Counted from the first letter of the stretch, positions 17,001-25,920 are shown. The stretch is 64,000 nucleotides of DNA from an uncultured Dehalococcoidia bacterium (GCA_951812285.1 OX638292.1:2317001-2381000); one strand, 5' to 3'. Notes: a model not told the origin generated them from the sequence alone. Made by a program: numbers and translations.

Positions 17001-18521
17001 GAGTTTTCGCTCGGCGACGAGGGCGCGGCTTGGACGTGCGCCGAGCGGGCGCACGTGGTGGGGGCGCTGTACCAGGAGGCGCGGTTGTCGCCGGCGCTGG
17101 AGGCGCTCGAGAGCCTCGGTGAGGACGGCGAGGATGAGGCGCTGATGGCGCTGCTGCGCGGGTGGACGGAGTCGATTGGGCCGTTCACGGAGGCGTGGCT
17201 GGCCACGACGCTGGGGCTGGCGTCGACGATGGTCCGGCGGGGGTTGGCGCAGCTCGAGATGGAGGGCAGCGTGCTGCGGGGGCGGTTCACGCCGGGTGCC
17301 ATCGAGGAGGAGTTCTGCAACCGGCGCATCCTGGCTCGCATCAACCGCGACACGGTGGCGGGGCTGCGGCAGGAGGTGGAGCCGGTGCCCGTCGCGACGT
17401 TCATCCAATTCCTGTCGCGGTGGCAGCACGCGACGGCGGGGACGCGGGTGTCGGGCGACGGGGGGCTGCTGCAGGTGCTGGAGCAGCTGCAGGGGTTCGA
17501 GGCGGCGGCGCAGGTGTGGGAGACTGAGCTGCTGCCGCTACGGACGTCGGCGTACGACGCGTCGGCGCTGGACCGGCTGTGCATTGGCGGCGAGGCCGTG
17601 TGGGGACGGTTCGCGCGGCGGCCCGTCGACCAGGAGCTGCCCGGCGGACGGGCCGCGCTGGCGCGGACGGGGCCGGTGTCGCTGGGGCTGCGGGAGGACC
17701 TTCCGTGGCTGCTGGACCCTGCGCCTGAGGATGACGCGCCCCCAAGCGGGGCCGCGGGCGAGGCGCTCGCGTTCCTGCGCGCGCACGGGGCGTCCTTCAT
17801 CGGCGACATCATCGCCGGGACGCGGCGGATGCCGTCGGAGATCGAGGAGGCGCTGTGGCAGCTTGCCGCGGCGGGTCTCGTCACCGCCGACGGCTTCGGC
17901 GCGCTGCGGGGGCTGGTGACGGGGGCGACGAAGCGCGTGAGTGCGTCGCGGCGGGGACGGCGGCCTGCGCGACGGCGGACGGGCGGCAGCCGGTGGTCGC
18001 TGCTGCAGGCGTTCGAGGAGGCGGAGAACGCCGTGGAAGAGCGGGCGTTTCAACTGCTGCGGCGGTACGGCATCGTCTTCCCGGAGGTGCTCGGGCGCGA
18101 GCCGATGGCGCCGTCGTGGCGGACGCTGCTGCAGGTGTACCGGCGGGCTGAAGCGCGGGGCGAGATCCGCGGCGGGCGGTTCGTGGCGGGACTGGTCGGC
18201 GAGCAATTCGCGCTGCCGGAGGCTGTCGAGGCGATGCGCTCGGTGCGGCGGACGGAGCCGACGGGCGAGGTGCTGGCGGTCTCGGCGTGCGACCCGCTTA
18301 ACCTGGCGGGCGTGATCACGCCGGGGCCTCGGGTGCCGGCGGTGTCGGGGAACAAGGTGGCGTTCCGCGACGGCGTGCCGGTGGCGTCGCTGCAGACGGG
18401 GGACGTCGTGATGCACGCGGAGCTGGCGGAGGACGAGCGGGACGAGGCGCACCGGGCGCTGGGGGCGCGGCGTCCGTCGTCTTCGACGGCGGAACGGGCT
18501 CCGGCGCTGCTATTGCAATAG
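14070..18521 (+). CDS. lhr: Lhr-type superfamily 2 DNA helicase
   Basis: A 1483-residue protein. Motif I is APTGSGKTLAAFL, motif II LDEIHAI, motif III SATQ, and motifs IV-VI run through VATASLELGIDVGAVD to LLLQRVGRSGHS. The long C-terminal part (winged-helix, beta-barrel and Lhr-specific domains) matches full-length Lhr, a 3'-5' ATP-dependent helicase induced in DNA repair. ATG 14070 overlaps the upstream stop, so it is preferred over the ATG at 14043. At about residues 232-262 an extra Gly/Pro-rich segment is encoded by two dispersed palindromic elements (14768-14856) without breaking the frame. That segment sits between the ARFLVGT and CIIIDTGHARAM strands, where other Lhr proteins have a short loop. 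Confidence 0.93.
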   Translation: MTLDGRGAPSTTAALEGFHPLVREWFASQFEAPTGAQAEGWGAISEGRHTLIAAPTGSGKTLAAFLTCIDRLVRAGLDGGLPERTEVVYVSPLKALSNDVQRNLSVPLEGIAELAEGHGTPLPEIRVAVRTGDTPQRERSLMAKQPPHILITTPESLFILLTSESGRRGLRGVRTLILDEIHAIADDKRGSHLSLSVERLCRLAEGPVTRIGLSATQRPIEEVARFLVGTEGASISLSPNGWEGQGDATRAAPPLDSGFRRNGEGDDGAPDCIIIDTGHARAMDMGLELPPEELGPIATHEQWASTLDRVAELVREHTTTLVFMNTRRLVERVAHQLELRLGDAAVVAHHGSMSREIRHASEERLKSGEARVCVATASLELGIDVGAVDLVCQVGSPRSIGLLLQRVGRSGHSLGAMPKGRLFPLTRDELLECIALLRGINGGNLDTLAIPPWPLDVLSQQIVAACAGEDWGIDELYDFCRRAYPYRGLPREKFDQVVTMLSEGVAPREGRSTAYLHRDGVNGVLKARRNARLAAVTSGGAIPDNADYDVILEPEGTFVGTVHEDFAVESVAGDVFLLGNTPWKIRRVESGRVRVEDAHGANPTLPFWLGEAPGRTGELSDEVSALRAELESRQEERSGVEWLVASGVPEAAAEQAVEYIAEGLRVLGAVPTKQRVVVERFFDESGGMQMVVHAPFGAGINRAWGMALRKQICRAFDFELQAAATDDGISLALGPGTSFPLHDVFQYVTARRAENVVTQAVLQAPLFGTRWRWDASRALALLRHTGGRRVPAPIQRMRSDDLRAAVFPAQVACQDNAPPGDIDVPDHPLVFETLRDCLTEALDVEGLQSVLADIESGAIETYAKDTPQPSAFSHQILNAMPYAFLDDAPLEERRARAVTLRRALPEDSRDLGALSPEAIARAEQGAWPVIRDAEELHDALLTLSVLPLGELSRCEGVATSEQLRGWFEELAGGRRAAEFSLGDEGAAWTCAERAHVVGALYQEARLSPALEALESLGEDGEDEALMALLRGWTESIGPFTEAWLATTLGLASTMVRRGLAQLEMEGSVLRGRFTPGAIEEEFCNRRILARINRDTVAGLRQEVEPVPVATFIQFLSRWQHATAGTRVSGDGGLLQVLEQLQGFEAAAQVWETELLPLRTSAYDASALDRLCIGGEAVWGRFARRPVDQELPGGRAALARTGPVSLGLREDLPWLLDPAPEDDAPPSGAAGEALAFLRAHGASFIGDIIAGTRRMPSEIEEALWQLAAAGLVTADGFGALRGLVTGATKRVSASRRGRRPARRRTGGSRWSLLQAFEEAENAVEERAFQLLRRYGIVFPEVLGREPMAPSWRTLLQVYRRAEARGEIRGGRFVAGLVGEQFALPEAVEAMRSVRRTEPTGEVLAVSACDPLNLAGVITPGPRVPAVSGNKVAFRDGVPVASLQTGDVVMHAELAEDERDEAHRALGARRPSSSTAERAPALLLQ
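14768..14856 (+). repeat. Two dispersed palindromes inside the lhr reading frame
   Basis: At 14768-14791 lies a copy of the TTCGATTTCCCTCAG family (other copies at 12039, 32875, 63000). At about 14828-14856 lies a GGATTCCGGCTTTCGCCGG palindrome of the family common in the intergenic spacers here. Both are translated in lhr, giving FDFP-type-frame residues ISLSPNG and PPLDSGFRRNG. Confidence 0.85.
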
Positions 18522-18531
18522 TATTCTCAAG

Positions 18532-18759
18532 TCATTCCAAGTTTGGTGGGGCCACCTCCACAAGAACACCTACGATGCCCAGCGACTCCCACCAACCGCG
18601 AAATTCCCGCCTCCTTGTATCGTCGTCCAAATCGGCGAGATCCTCATCCTGTGCCCACTCCCAGAACTTCTGAAGCACTTCCTCCGCAAGGAGTCGCTCT
18701 GAACCATTCTGGTCGCCTTCTTCCCATCTCGGAACGCTGAACAGAATCTCCATAATCAT
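18532..18759 (-). CDS. Small acidic protein, unknown
   Basis: A 75-residue frame, Glu/Asp/Trp-rich (VPRWEEGDQNG, EFRGWWESLG), in a locally less G+C-rich stretch. AGGGGAGA precedes the ATG at 18759 with good spacing. It converges on lhr. I recognise no family and see no transmembrane segment or signal peptide. The aromatic and acidic composition and the ribosome binding site make it a credible gene. Confidence 0.6.
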   Translation of the reverse strand: MIMEILFSVPRWEEGDQNGSERLLAEEVLQKFWEWAQDEDLADLDDDTRRREFRGWWESLGIVGVLVEVAPPNLE

Positions 18760-18878
18760 GGATGTCTCCCCTTTTATGTGGTTATGCTCGACCTAGTAGT
18801 GCACAAGCATAGGATGGGCGGCAAGAGTTTCGCACTCTTAGTCTAATTCCTGAAAGACACCTGTGGAGGCAGTTTCCA

Positions 18879-19625
18879 ATGACAGACAAAGAATCCCGGC
18901 TGTACGGCGACCTGGCGTGGCTGTGGCCGATCATGAGCCCGCCGGAGGAGTACGCCGACGAGGCGGGGTACTGGCTGCGGCAGCTCAGGGCGAGGTTGCT
19001 CGAGGGCCGTCGGCGTGTGCTGGAACTGGGCACGGGCGGCGGGCATTTTCTGCACCAACTTGTCCCTGAGTATGACGCTACGGCCGTCGACCTGTCGGAT
19101 GCGATGCTGGCGCACTCGCGGCGGCTGAACCCGGGCGTCGCGCACCACGTCGGCGACATGCGGACGGTGCGGCTGGGCGAGACGTTTGACGCGGTGCTCA
19201 TCCACGACGCCATCGACTACATGCTGACTGAGGACGACCTGCGGGCGGCCTTCTCGACGGCGCGGGCGCACCTGGCGGCGGGCGGGCTGCTCATCGTCGC
19301 GCCCGACCACTACGCCGACACGTTCGAATCGCCCTACGTAGACGACGACACGAAGTCGGACGGCGAGACGACGCTGACGTACGTGGAGTACTCGGTGCAG
19401 CTTGACCCCAACGACACTCGCGTTGAGACGGTCTACACCTACTACATCGTGCGGGGCGGCGAGCTGCGCGTGGAGTTCGACCGGCACACGACGGGGCTGT
19501 TTCCGATCGCGACGTGGGAGCGGGTGCTGTCGGAGGCGGGGTTCGACGTGGAGCGCGTCGACTACCCGGTCAGCGAGGACGGGACGCCGATGTGGCTGTG
19601 GGTGTGTACGCTGCGAGCGGGGTAG
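18879..19625 (+). CDS. Class I SAM-dependent methyltransferase
   Basis: A 248-residue Rossmann methyltransferase. Motif I is VLELGTGGG at residues 47-55, followed by an acidic AVDLSDAML (ribose-binding Asp) and VGDMRTVRLG, then FDAVLIHDAIDY for motif II. The C-terminal half holds antiparallel strands of the substrate cap (VEYSVQLDPNDTRVETVYTYY). The acceptor is unknown. GGAGG lies before the ATG. Its neighbour on the right converges, so it is probably monocistronic. Confidence 0.88.
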   Translation: MTDKESRLYGDLAWLWPIMSPPEEYADEAGYWLRQLRARLLEGRRRVLELGTGGGHFLHQLVPEYDATAVDLSDAMLAHSRRLNPGVAHHVGDMRTVRLGETFDAVLIHDAIDYMLTEDDLRAAFSTARAHLAAGGLLIVAPDHYADTFESPYVDDDTKSDGETTLTYVEYSVQLDPNDTRVETVYTYYIVRGGELRVEFDRHTTGLFPIATWERVLSEAGFDVERVDYPVSEDGTPMWLWVCTLRAG

Positions 19626-19635
19626 GGGCGGAGAG

Positions 19636-19818
19636 CTACTCGGCGTGGCGGCGGTTGAGGACGAAGGCGACGAGGATGCCGACGGGGATGGCGAGGAGGA
19701 TGAGGCCGATGACGAGGACCATGGCGCTGGCCTCGAGGCCGATGAGGTGGTCGAGGCGGTCGGCCACCCAGCGCAGCAGGGTAGGGTCGCCGGGGGCCTC
19801 GTGGTGGAGCGGGATCAA
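19636..19818 (-). CDS. Small single-pass membrane protein
   Basis: A 60-residue frame beginning with TTG at 19818, 13 bases after the stop of the MFS gene on the same strand. One hydrophobic helix (AMVLVIGLILLAIPVGILVA) is followed by a short basic tail NRRHAE. Its position directly behind a transporter suggests an accessory subunit or an unrelated small membrane protein. The ribosome binding site is weak, so confidence is moderate. Confidence 0.5.
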   Translation of the reverse strand: MIPLHHEAPGDPTLLRWVADRLDHLIGLEASAMVLVIGLILLAIPVGILVAFVLNRRHAE

Positions 19819-19830
19819 GGCGGGCCGGGC

Positions 19831-21126
19831 CTATCCGCTGGCCGGCGCGGCTATCGGCTGGATGGGCTGGTACTTGGCCGAGTACCGGCGCTCCTGGATG
19901 AGGAACGACATGATGGACGCAAAGAGGAGCAACCCCGCCGCCGCGGCAAAGGGCACGTCATAGGCCCCGGTCAGGTCGCGCATGATGCCGCCGAACTGGA
20001 TGCCGATGGAACCGCCAACCTGGTGCGATAAGAAGATCATGCCGCTGAGTGTGCCAACGTTCTTCAGGCCGTAGATGTCGGCGGTCAGGCCCGTCGTCAG
20101 CGGGACGGTGGCGATCCACGAGGCGCCGCCGACCACGGCGAACACCCACAGGCCCCACTGCCCGGGGAGCGTCAGCAACAGCACGTATGCGAGGCCCCGG
20201 AAGCCGTAGACGAGTCCCAGCAGCGTCTTGTTGCCCACCTTGTCGGCCATCGGGCCGACGGCTATGACGCCGATGGTGTTCATCGCGCTCAGGAGGCCGA
20301 ATGCCGTGGCGGCCGTGGTGGGCGAGAAGCCGCGCTCGACGGCGTTAGGCACGAAGTGGAAGGCCATGATGAGCGTCGTGAAGCCACAGACGAAGTACGT
20401 CGCGCAAAGCTGCCACATGGGCCAGGAACGGAAGGCATGCCGCCACTGGTCCACCTCGAGGGGGCCGGGCGGACGGACTCCACGGCGCCCGCCGGCGGCG
20501 GTGGGGGCTTCGTCGCCGTCGGGGAGCAGGCCCATCTCCTGGGGCGTGTTGCGCAGGACGAAGAAGGCGACGGGCAGGACGAGCACGATGATCATGCTTC
20601 CCAGGATGGCCCAACTGAAGCGCCAATCGATAAGTTCGATAAGGTAGGTGGTGAAGGGGACGAGGATGAGCCCGCCGACGGAGGCGCCGGCGGCGGTGAT
20701 GCCGATGGCGGTCGCGCGCTTGCGCTGGAACCACTTCGAGACGATGACGGCGCCGGTGGTGATGGAGCCGGCGGACATGGCGATCGCCATGACGATGCCA
20801 AAGATGAAGATGAAGTAGGCGATGTGGAAGGTGAAGGCGAGCAGGAAGGCCGTCACGCCAATGACCGTCGCGCCCCAGAGGATGAGCTTTCGGCCGCCGA
20901 CGCGGTCGTAGAGGTTGCCGAGGACGGGCTGGCTGACGCCGTTGAGGAGGATGCCAAGGGCGGCGGCGAAGGAGATGATGCTCCGGCTCCAGTTGAATTC
21001 CTCGCTCATGGGGAGGACGAAGACGCCGACGCCGTTTCTTGCGCCCATGGTCATCATGATGACGAAAAACGAAGCCGCGACGATGAACCAGCCGTAGAAG
21101 ATGCCGGAGCGTTTTGTGGTGTCCAT
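19831..21126 (-). CDS. MFS transporter, monocarboxylate/oxalate-formate-like
   Basis: A 431-residue protein with 12 hydrophobic segments. The N-terminal FYGWFIVAASFFVIM is characteristic of the MCT/OxlT-like MFS group, and NLYDRVGGRKLIL is the motif A loop. Members carry organic anions such as lactate, oxalate or aromatic acids. The start is either TTG 21129 or the next codon ATG 21126; the ATG is preferred. A perfect AAACGAA/TTCGTTT hairpin (21223-21241) lies in the shared upstream region with the divergently transcribed betaine transporter. Confidence 0.88.
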   Translation of the reverse strand: MDTTKRSGIFYGWFIVAASFFVIMMTMGARNGVGVFVLPMSEEFNWSRSIISFAAALGILLNGVSQPVLGNLYDRVGGRKLILWGATVIGVTAFLLAFTFHIAYFIFIFGIVMAIAMSAGSITTGAVIVSKWFQRKRATAIGITAAGASVGGLILVPFTTYLIELIDWRFSWAILGSMIIVLVLPVAFFVLRNTPQEMGLLPDGDEAPTAAGGRRGVRPPGPLEVDQWRHAFRSWPMWQLCATYFVCGFTTLIMAFHFVPNAVERGFSPTTAATAFGLLSAMNTIGVIAVGPMADKVGNKTLLGLVYGFRGLAYVLLLTLPGQWGLWVFAVVGGASWIATVPLTTGLTADIYGLKNVGTLSGMIFLSHQVGGSIGIQFGGIMRDLTGAYDVPFAAAAGLLLFASIMSFLIQERRYSAKYQPIQPIAAPASG

Positions 21127-21313
21127 CAAGTGCTCTTTCTGGGGGGTTGGCCGACCTTGTGCAGCCTATCACGAGTTGGTAAATCTTTACAATCTGCCCA
21201 CAATCTGGCACATTCCCTCCACAAACGAAGCGATTTCGTTTTTGGCGTCCGGCAAATGCCAGAAAATGCGTAGCAGCATGGCCGATTCTGGCAGAAAAGG
21301 CTCCAGCGGATGG

Positions 21314-21342
21314 TTGACAGCCCCAAAACACCCCTGTACGCT
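21314..21342 (+). promoter_or_regulatory. Promoter of the betaine-type ABC operon
   Basis: TTGACA at 21314-21319, a 17-base spacer and TACGCT at 21337-21342. Transcription would start near 21349, leaving an 83-base leader before GTG 21432. The same TACGCT -10 occurs at 56514. Confidence 0.75.
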
Positions 21343-21431
21343 TGCCCGAACTCCCAAGCCCAAATGCGGCCTTGCATCGTTTGGCGTCGTTTTGCCTGCG
21401 AGAGCCGCACCCAAGCCGCAGGAGGCTTATT

Positions 21432-23582
21432 GTGAACCGGACCAATGAAGCGGATATCCGGGTTAGCGTCAGGAACCTTTGGAAGATCTTCGGTGAAGGT
21501 GTCGGTCCAGACTTTCCAGAGAAGATTGAGGGCCTGAGCAAGACTGAGGCCCAAGCTGCCCACAACTGCGTGGTTGCACTGCAGGACGTGAGCTTCGACG
21601 TCGCCGATGGAGAGACCTTCGTGGTCATGGGACTCTCCGGGAGCGGCAAGTCGACGCTCGTGCGATGCGTGAACCGGCTCATCGAGCCCACCGTCGGGAC
21701 CGTCAGCATCGACGGTGAGGACGTGCTGGGCTACACGGAGCTGGAGCTCACGGAGTTCCGCCGCAAGAAGACGGCCATGGTCTTCCAGCAGTTCGGTCTG
21801 CTGCCGCACCGCACGGTTCTGGACAACGCGGCCTTCGGCCTCGAGATCCAGGACGTGCCGCACGAGGAGCGGGTCGCGCGGGCGATGGTCGTGCTGGACA
21901 TGGTGGGCCTGAAGGGCTGGGAATTCTACCGGCCCTCGGCGCTGTCGGGCGGCATGCAGCAGCGCGTGGGTCTCGCCCGCGCCCTGACGTCGGACCCGCA
22001 AATCATGCTGATGGACGAGCCGTTCAGCGCGTTGGACCCGCTCATCCGCAGGGACATGCAGAACGAGCTCATCCGCATCCAGGAGGCGATGCACAAGACG
22101 ACCATCTTCATCACCCACGACCTGACGGAGGCGGTGAAGCTTGGCACGCGCATCGCAATCATGCGCGACGGCGCGATCATCCAGCTCGGGACGCCCGAGG
22201 AGATCGTGGCGAACCCGGTGGACGATTACGTGGCGGAGTTCACCCGCGACGTCCGGCCGTCGACGGTGCTCACCGTCGGCTACCTCATGGAGAAGCAGTC
22301 CGACGGCACGGTCGTCGAGACGCCGGCCCCGGCAGGGATGGCCATCGGGGCCGAGCTGGTGGCGGGACAGACGGTGGACGAGGCGCTGTCGGAACAGTGG
22401 TCGACGCCGGGCAAGCTCGCGGTGAAGGACGAGGCGGGCACGCTGCTCGGCGTCATCGACCGCGAGGCGCTGTTGCAGGCCGCCTTCGAGCAGCCGTCGT
22501 TCGAGAAGAACGGCAACGGAACATATACCGGTGGCACGAACGGGTCCGGCGGGCAGGCGCCCACGATGGAAGCCCAATTGCCGACGGCGGAGGAGTTACG
22601 CCTGCGCGAGAGTCAATTGGGGATACTCTCCCGGCTCAACATGCCAACCATCATGGCGCTCACGTTACTGTTTCTCGCGGGCCTGACGGCGGCGCTCATC
22701 GCCACCATCGGGACCGGCGAGTCCTTCCCCGTGGACTGGGGTCCCGGCATTGCGTCCGCCGTTGACGACTCAATCCGGTGGACCACGCGCACGTTTGCGC
22801 CATTCCTTGACGCCATCTCGGACACGGTGCTGCGCATGCTATTGGTGCTGGAGGACTTCCTTCTGTGGCTCCCGTGGCTGACGGTTGTGGCCGCGATGGG
22901 GCTGCTGTCGTGGCGGACGGTAAACGGCAAGATCGCGCTGTTCGCAATGGGGTCCCTGGTCGCCATGGGCCTGGTTGGGTACTGGGAGAGCGCAATGGAG
23001 ACGGTGGCGCTGATCATCGTCGCGGTCATCCTCTCCATCGCCATCGCGATTCCGATCGGCATTCTGGCGGCGCGCAGCAACCTAGTGGACGGCCTGATCC
23101 GGCCGGTGCTGGACCTCATGCAGACGATGCCGGCGTACGTGTACCTTGTGCCGGGCATCATGCTCTTCGGCATCGGCAACGTGCCGGCCATTTTCGCAAC
23201 GGTGATCTACGCCGTGCCCCCGGCCATCCGGCTGACCAACCTGGGAATCAGGCAGGTCACGCCGCAGGTGGTGGAGGCGGCGCAGTCCTTCGGGACGACG
23301 CGACGGCAGCTGCTGCTCAAGGTGCAGCTGCCGATGGCAATCCCCACCATCATGGCGGGGGTAAACCAGACCATCATGATGGCCTTGGCCATGGTGGTGG
23401 TGGCGTCGCTGGTGGGGGCTGGCGGACTGGGTGAGGACGTGCTTCGCGCACTGAACCGCTTCAAGCCGGGTGAGGCGCTCCTGGGTGGTCTGGCCATCGT
23501 GGCCCTGGCCATCATCGTGGACCGCATAACCCAGGCATGGGCGCGGGAGCGGCAGGCGGCGCTCAGCACGGAAGCCAAGTAG
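21432..23582 (+). CDS. Glycine betaine/proline-type ABC transporter, ATPase-permease fusion
   Basis: A 716-residue fusion of ProV-like and ProW-like subunits in one uninterrupted frame. The ATPase shows GLSGSGKST (Walker A), QQFGLLPHR (Q-loop), LSGGMQQRVGLARAL (signature), IMLMDEPFSALDP (Walker B) and ITHD (H-loop). Then comes a CBS-like remnant (GTLLGVIDREALLQ) and a Gly/Asn linker near residue 365. The permease half has six or seven hydrophobic helices and the EAA loop EAAQSFGTTRRQLLLKV. GTG 21432 is preceded by AGGAGG at 21420-21425. ProV and ProW are usually separate; a fused pair would still dimerise to give a full importer. Two binding lipoproteins follow. Confidence 0.9.
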   Translation: MNRTNEADIRVSVRNLWKIFGEGVGPDFPEKIEGLSKTEAQAAHNCVVALQDVSFDVADGETFVVMGLSGSGKSTLVRCVNRLIEPTVGTVSIDGEDVLGYTELELTEFRRKKTAMVFQQFGLLPHRTVLDNAAFGLEIQDVPHEERVARAMVVLDMVGLKGWEFYRPSALSGGMQQRVGLARALTSDPQIMLMDEPFSALDPLIRRDMQNELIRIQEAMHKTTIFITHDLTEAVKLGTRIAIMRDGAIIQLGTPEEIVANPVDDYVAEFTRDVRPSTVLTVGYLMEKQSDGTVVETPAPAGMAIGAELVAGQTVDEALSEQWSTPGKLAVKDEAGTLLGVIDREALLQAAFEQPSFEKNGNGTYTGGTNGSGGQAPTMEAQLPTAEELRLRESQLGILSRLNMPTIMALTLLFLAGLTAALIATIGTGESFPVDWGPGIASAVDDSIRWTTRTFAPFLDAISDTVLRMLLVLEDFLLWLPWLTVVAAMGLLSWRTVNGKIALFAMGSLVAMGLVGYWESAMETVALIIVAVILSIAIAIPIGILAARSNLVDGLIRPVLDLMQTMPAYVYLVPGIMLFGIGNVPAIFATVIYAVPPAIRLTNLGIRQVTPQVVEAAQSFGTTRRQLLLKVQLPMAIPTIMAGVNQTIMMALAMVVVASLVGAGGLGEDVLRALNRFKPGEALLGGLAIVALAIIVDRITQAWARERQAALSTEAK

Positions 23583-23636
23583 ATGACACAGCAGGTCAGT
23601 TCATTAAAGGAAAAGGAAGAAAGGGGTGACACAGGT

Positions 23637-24707
23637 ATGAGGACCACGAGCTGGAAGGGTGCGCTGATTCTCCTCAGCCTCGCCATGGTGCTGCTGTTCG
23701 CGGTGGCATGTGGCGACGACGAGGACGATGCGGCCGCGCCCGCGACAACAACGACGACCACGGAGCCGGCGGCAGCCGACGACGCGATGATGGAGAAGCC
23801 GACGCTCATCTTCTCCGACCTGGACTGGGTCAGCGCGCAGATCCAGAACGCCATCGCGCGGAAGATCCTCGAGGACGGGTACGACTACGAGACGGACGCC
23901 GTTTTCGGCGGCACGGTGCCTCTGATGGAGGCCCTGACCCGCGGCGACACGAACATCACGATGGAGATCTGGCTGCCCAACCAGCAGGAAGCCTATGACA
24001 CGGCCATTGCAGAGGGCACCATCACCTCGGTGGGCAAGAGCCTTGAGGACAACTGGCAGTCCGCGTTCATCATCCCCAACTACACGGCAGAGGCCAACCC
24101 TGGCCTGCGGAGTGTCGAGGACCTGAAGAACCCGGAGTACATGAAGCTCTTTGAGACTCCGGACTCCAAGGGCAAGGCTCGGCTGCTCAACTGCATCCCC
24201 GGCTGGGAGTGCGAGGGCATCAACCTGTCCAAGGTTGAGAACTACGGCCTCTCGGACTTCGTCGAGCCGATCAACCCGGGCTCGGACACGGCGCTGACCG
24301 CTGAGATCCGGTCGGCCTTCGAGCAGCAGGAAGACGTGCTCTTCTACTACTGGGGCCCCACGGTGCTGACCCACGAGCTGGACACAATGCTTGGCGGGTA
24401 CACCATTCTTGAAGAGACAGACCACACCGACGCGTGCTTCGAGACCGACTTCCTGTGCTCCTACCCAGTCTCCGAGGTCCTGATCGTCATGCGGTCGGAC
24501 CTGATCGACCAGGCGCCCGAAGTGCTTGAGTTCTTCAAGAAGTGGGACTTCAACGCGGGCAACCAGCTCGCGGCAGAGGGCTACCTGAACGAGTCGGACG
24601 CGGACTACCCGGAAGTGGCCGAGTGGTTCCTGGCGAACACCGACGACTGGAAGAACTGGGTGACCCCGGAGGCGGTGGCCAAGATCGAGGCCGCTCAGGC
24701 GGGCTAA
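23637..24707 (+). CDS. Betaine-type ABC substrate-binding lipoprotein 1
   Basis: A 356-residue secreted lipoprotein: hydrophobic signal, lipobox FAVAC with Cys25, then an acidic Thr/Pro-rich spacer and a ProX/OpuAC-type binding domain (LIFSDLDWVSAQIQNAI, NITMEIWLPNQ, VLFYYWGPT). Aromatic residues of a quaternary-amine cage are likely among the Trp/Tyr in DLDW and YYWGP. ATG 23637 was chosen over 23583 because it starts the signal peptide and has AAGGGGTG upstream; the earlier frame adds a charged 18-residue lead. It follows the fusion gene by 54 bases. Ligand identity (betaine, carnitine, DMSP or related) is not fixed by sequence. Confidence 0.9.
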   Translation: MRTTSWKGALILLSLAMVLLFAVACGDDEDDAAAPATTTTTTEPAAADDAMMEKPTLIFSDLDWVSAQIQNAIARKILEDGYDYETDAVFGGTVPLMEALTRGDTNITMEIWLPNQQEAYDTAIAEGTITSVGKSLEDNWQSAFIIPNYTAEANPGLRSVEDLKNPEYMKLFETPDSKGKARLLNCIPGWECEGINLSKVENYGLSDFVEPINPGSDTALTAEIRSAFEQQEDVLFYYWGPTVLTHELDTMLGGYTILEETDHTDACFETDFLCSYPVSEVLIVMRSDLIDQAPEVLEFFKKWDFNAGNQLAAEGYLNESDADYPEVAEWFLANTDDWKNWVTPEAVAKIEAAQAG

Positions 24708-24730
24708 CGTCCTCTAACGGCAATTGAATA

Positions 24731-24762
24731 GTGGCCCCGTCCTCGACGGAGGACGGGGCCAC
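24731..24762 (+). terminator. Perfect hairpin between the two binding-protein genes
   Basis: Arms of 14 bp, GTGGCCCCGTCCTC and its complement, with a 4-base loop. There is no long T-run, so it may attenuate or protect the transcript rather than stop it fully. Confidence 0.7.
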
Positions 24763-24840
24763 GGCATTTAGGGCAGGGCAGGAACCTCAACACACCGTCT
24801 CAACTGGCCGTGCTCATGATGGAGAAAGGGGAGTTCCGAA

Positions 24841-25920
24841 ATGACTAGCCTACGCTGGACGAAGACACTGATTATCCTCAGCCTTGCAATGGCGCTGCTG
24901 TTCGCGGTGGCATGCGGCGACGACGACGACGACGCGGCTGCGCCCGCAACGACGACGACTACGACGGCGCCAGCCGCCGCGGACACGTCGGGCGACGCCA
25001 TGATGGAAGAGAAGCCCACGCTGATCTTCTCCGACCTCGACTGGCCGAGCGCGCAGCTGCAGAACGCCATCGTGCGGCGGATCCTGGAGGACGGATACGG
25101 GTACGAGACGGACGCCATCTTCGGCGGCACGGTGCCGATGATGGAGGCCCTGCGGCGCGGTGACACCAACATCACGATGGAGATCTGGCTGCCCAACCAG
25201 CAGGACGCCTTTGACGAGGCGATCTCGGCGGACACGATCACGGTCATCGGCAACAGCCTGGAAGACAACTGGCAGTCGGCGTTCGTGATTCCCAACTACA
25301 CGGCGGAGGCCAACCCCGGCCTGCGTTCCGTCGAGGACCTGAAGGACCCCGCGCACATGGAGCTTTTCATCACGCCGGACTCCAAGGGGAAGGCCCGATT
25401 GATCAACTGCATCCCCGGCTGGGAGTGCGAGGGCGTCAACCAGACGAAGCTCGTGACGTACGGGCTTACCGAGCACGTCGAGCTGATCAACCCCGGCTCC
25501 GACTCGGCGCTGTCAGCCGAGATCCGGTCCGCCTTCGAGCAGAATGAAGACGTGCTCTTCCACTACTGGGGCCCGACAGTCCTAGCCCACGACCTGCAGA
25601 CCAAGCTGGGCGGCTACACGATCCTGGAAGAGCCTCCATACACGGATGCGTGCTGGGACGGCGACCAGGGCTGCGAGTACCCAACCGCCGAGGTCCTGAT
25701 CGTGATCCGGACGGAGCTGGAGGGGCAGCAGGACCTGGTGGACCTGCTGACGGCCTGGGACTTCAACGCGGGCAACCAGCTTGCGGTGGAGGGCTACATG
25801 AACGAGACTGGCGAAGACTTCGCCGCATCTGCGGACTGGTTCCTCAGGAACACCGAGGAATGGAAGAGCTGGGTGACCCCGGAAGCGCTGGCCAAAGTAG
25901 AGGCGGCGCTGGCCGGCTAG
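24841..25920 (+). CDS. Betaine-type ABC substrate-binding lipoprotein 2
   Basis: A 359-residue paralogue of the preceding gene, alike along the whole length, including the lipobox (FAVAC, Cys25), the Thr-rich spacer and NITMEIWLPNQ. Differences cluster in surface segments such as the region before DACWDGDQGCEYP, so the ligand range may differ slightly. It probably arose by tandem duplication, since even the downstream hairpins are alike. GGGGAG lies upstream of the ATG. It shares the single fused transporter encoded upstream. Confidence 0.9.
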   Translation: MTSLRWTKTLIILSLAMALLFAVACGDDDDDAAAPATTTTTTAPAAADTSGDAMMEEKPTLIFSDLDWPSAQLQNAIVRRILEDGYGYETDAIFGGTVPMMEALRRGDTNITMEIWLPNQQDAFDEAISADTITVIGNSLEDNWQSAFVIPNYTAEANPGLRSVEDLKDPAHMELFITPDSKGKARLINCIPGWECEGVNQTKLVTYGLTEHVELINPGSDSALSAEIRSAFEQNEDVLFHYWGPTVLAHDLQTKLGGYTILEEPPYTDACWDGDQGCEYPTAEVLIVIRTELEGQQDLVDLLTAWDFNAGNQLAVEGYMNETGEDFAASADWFLRNTEEWKSWVTPEALAKVEAALAG

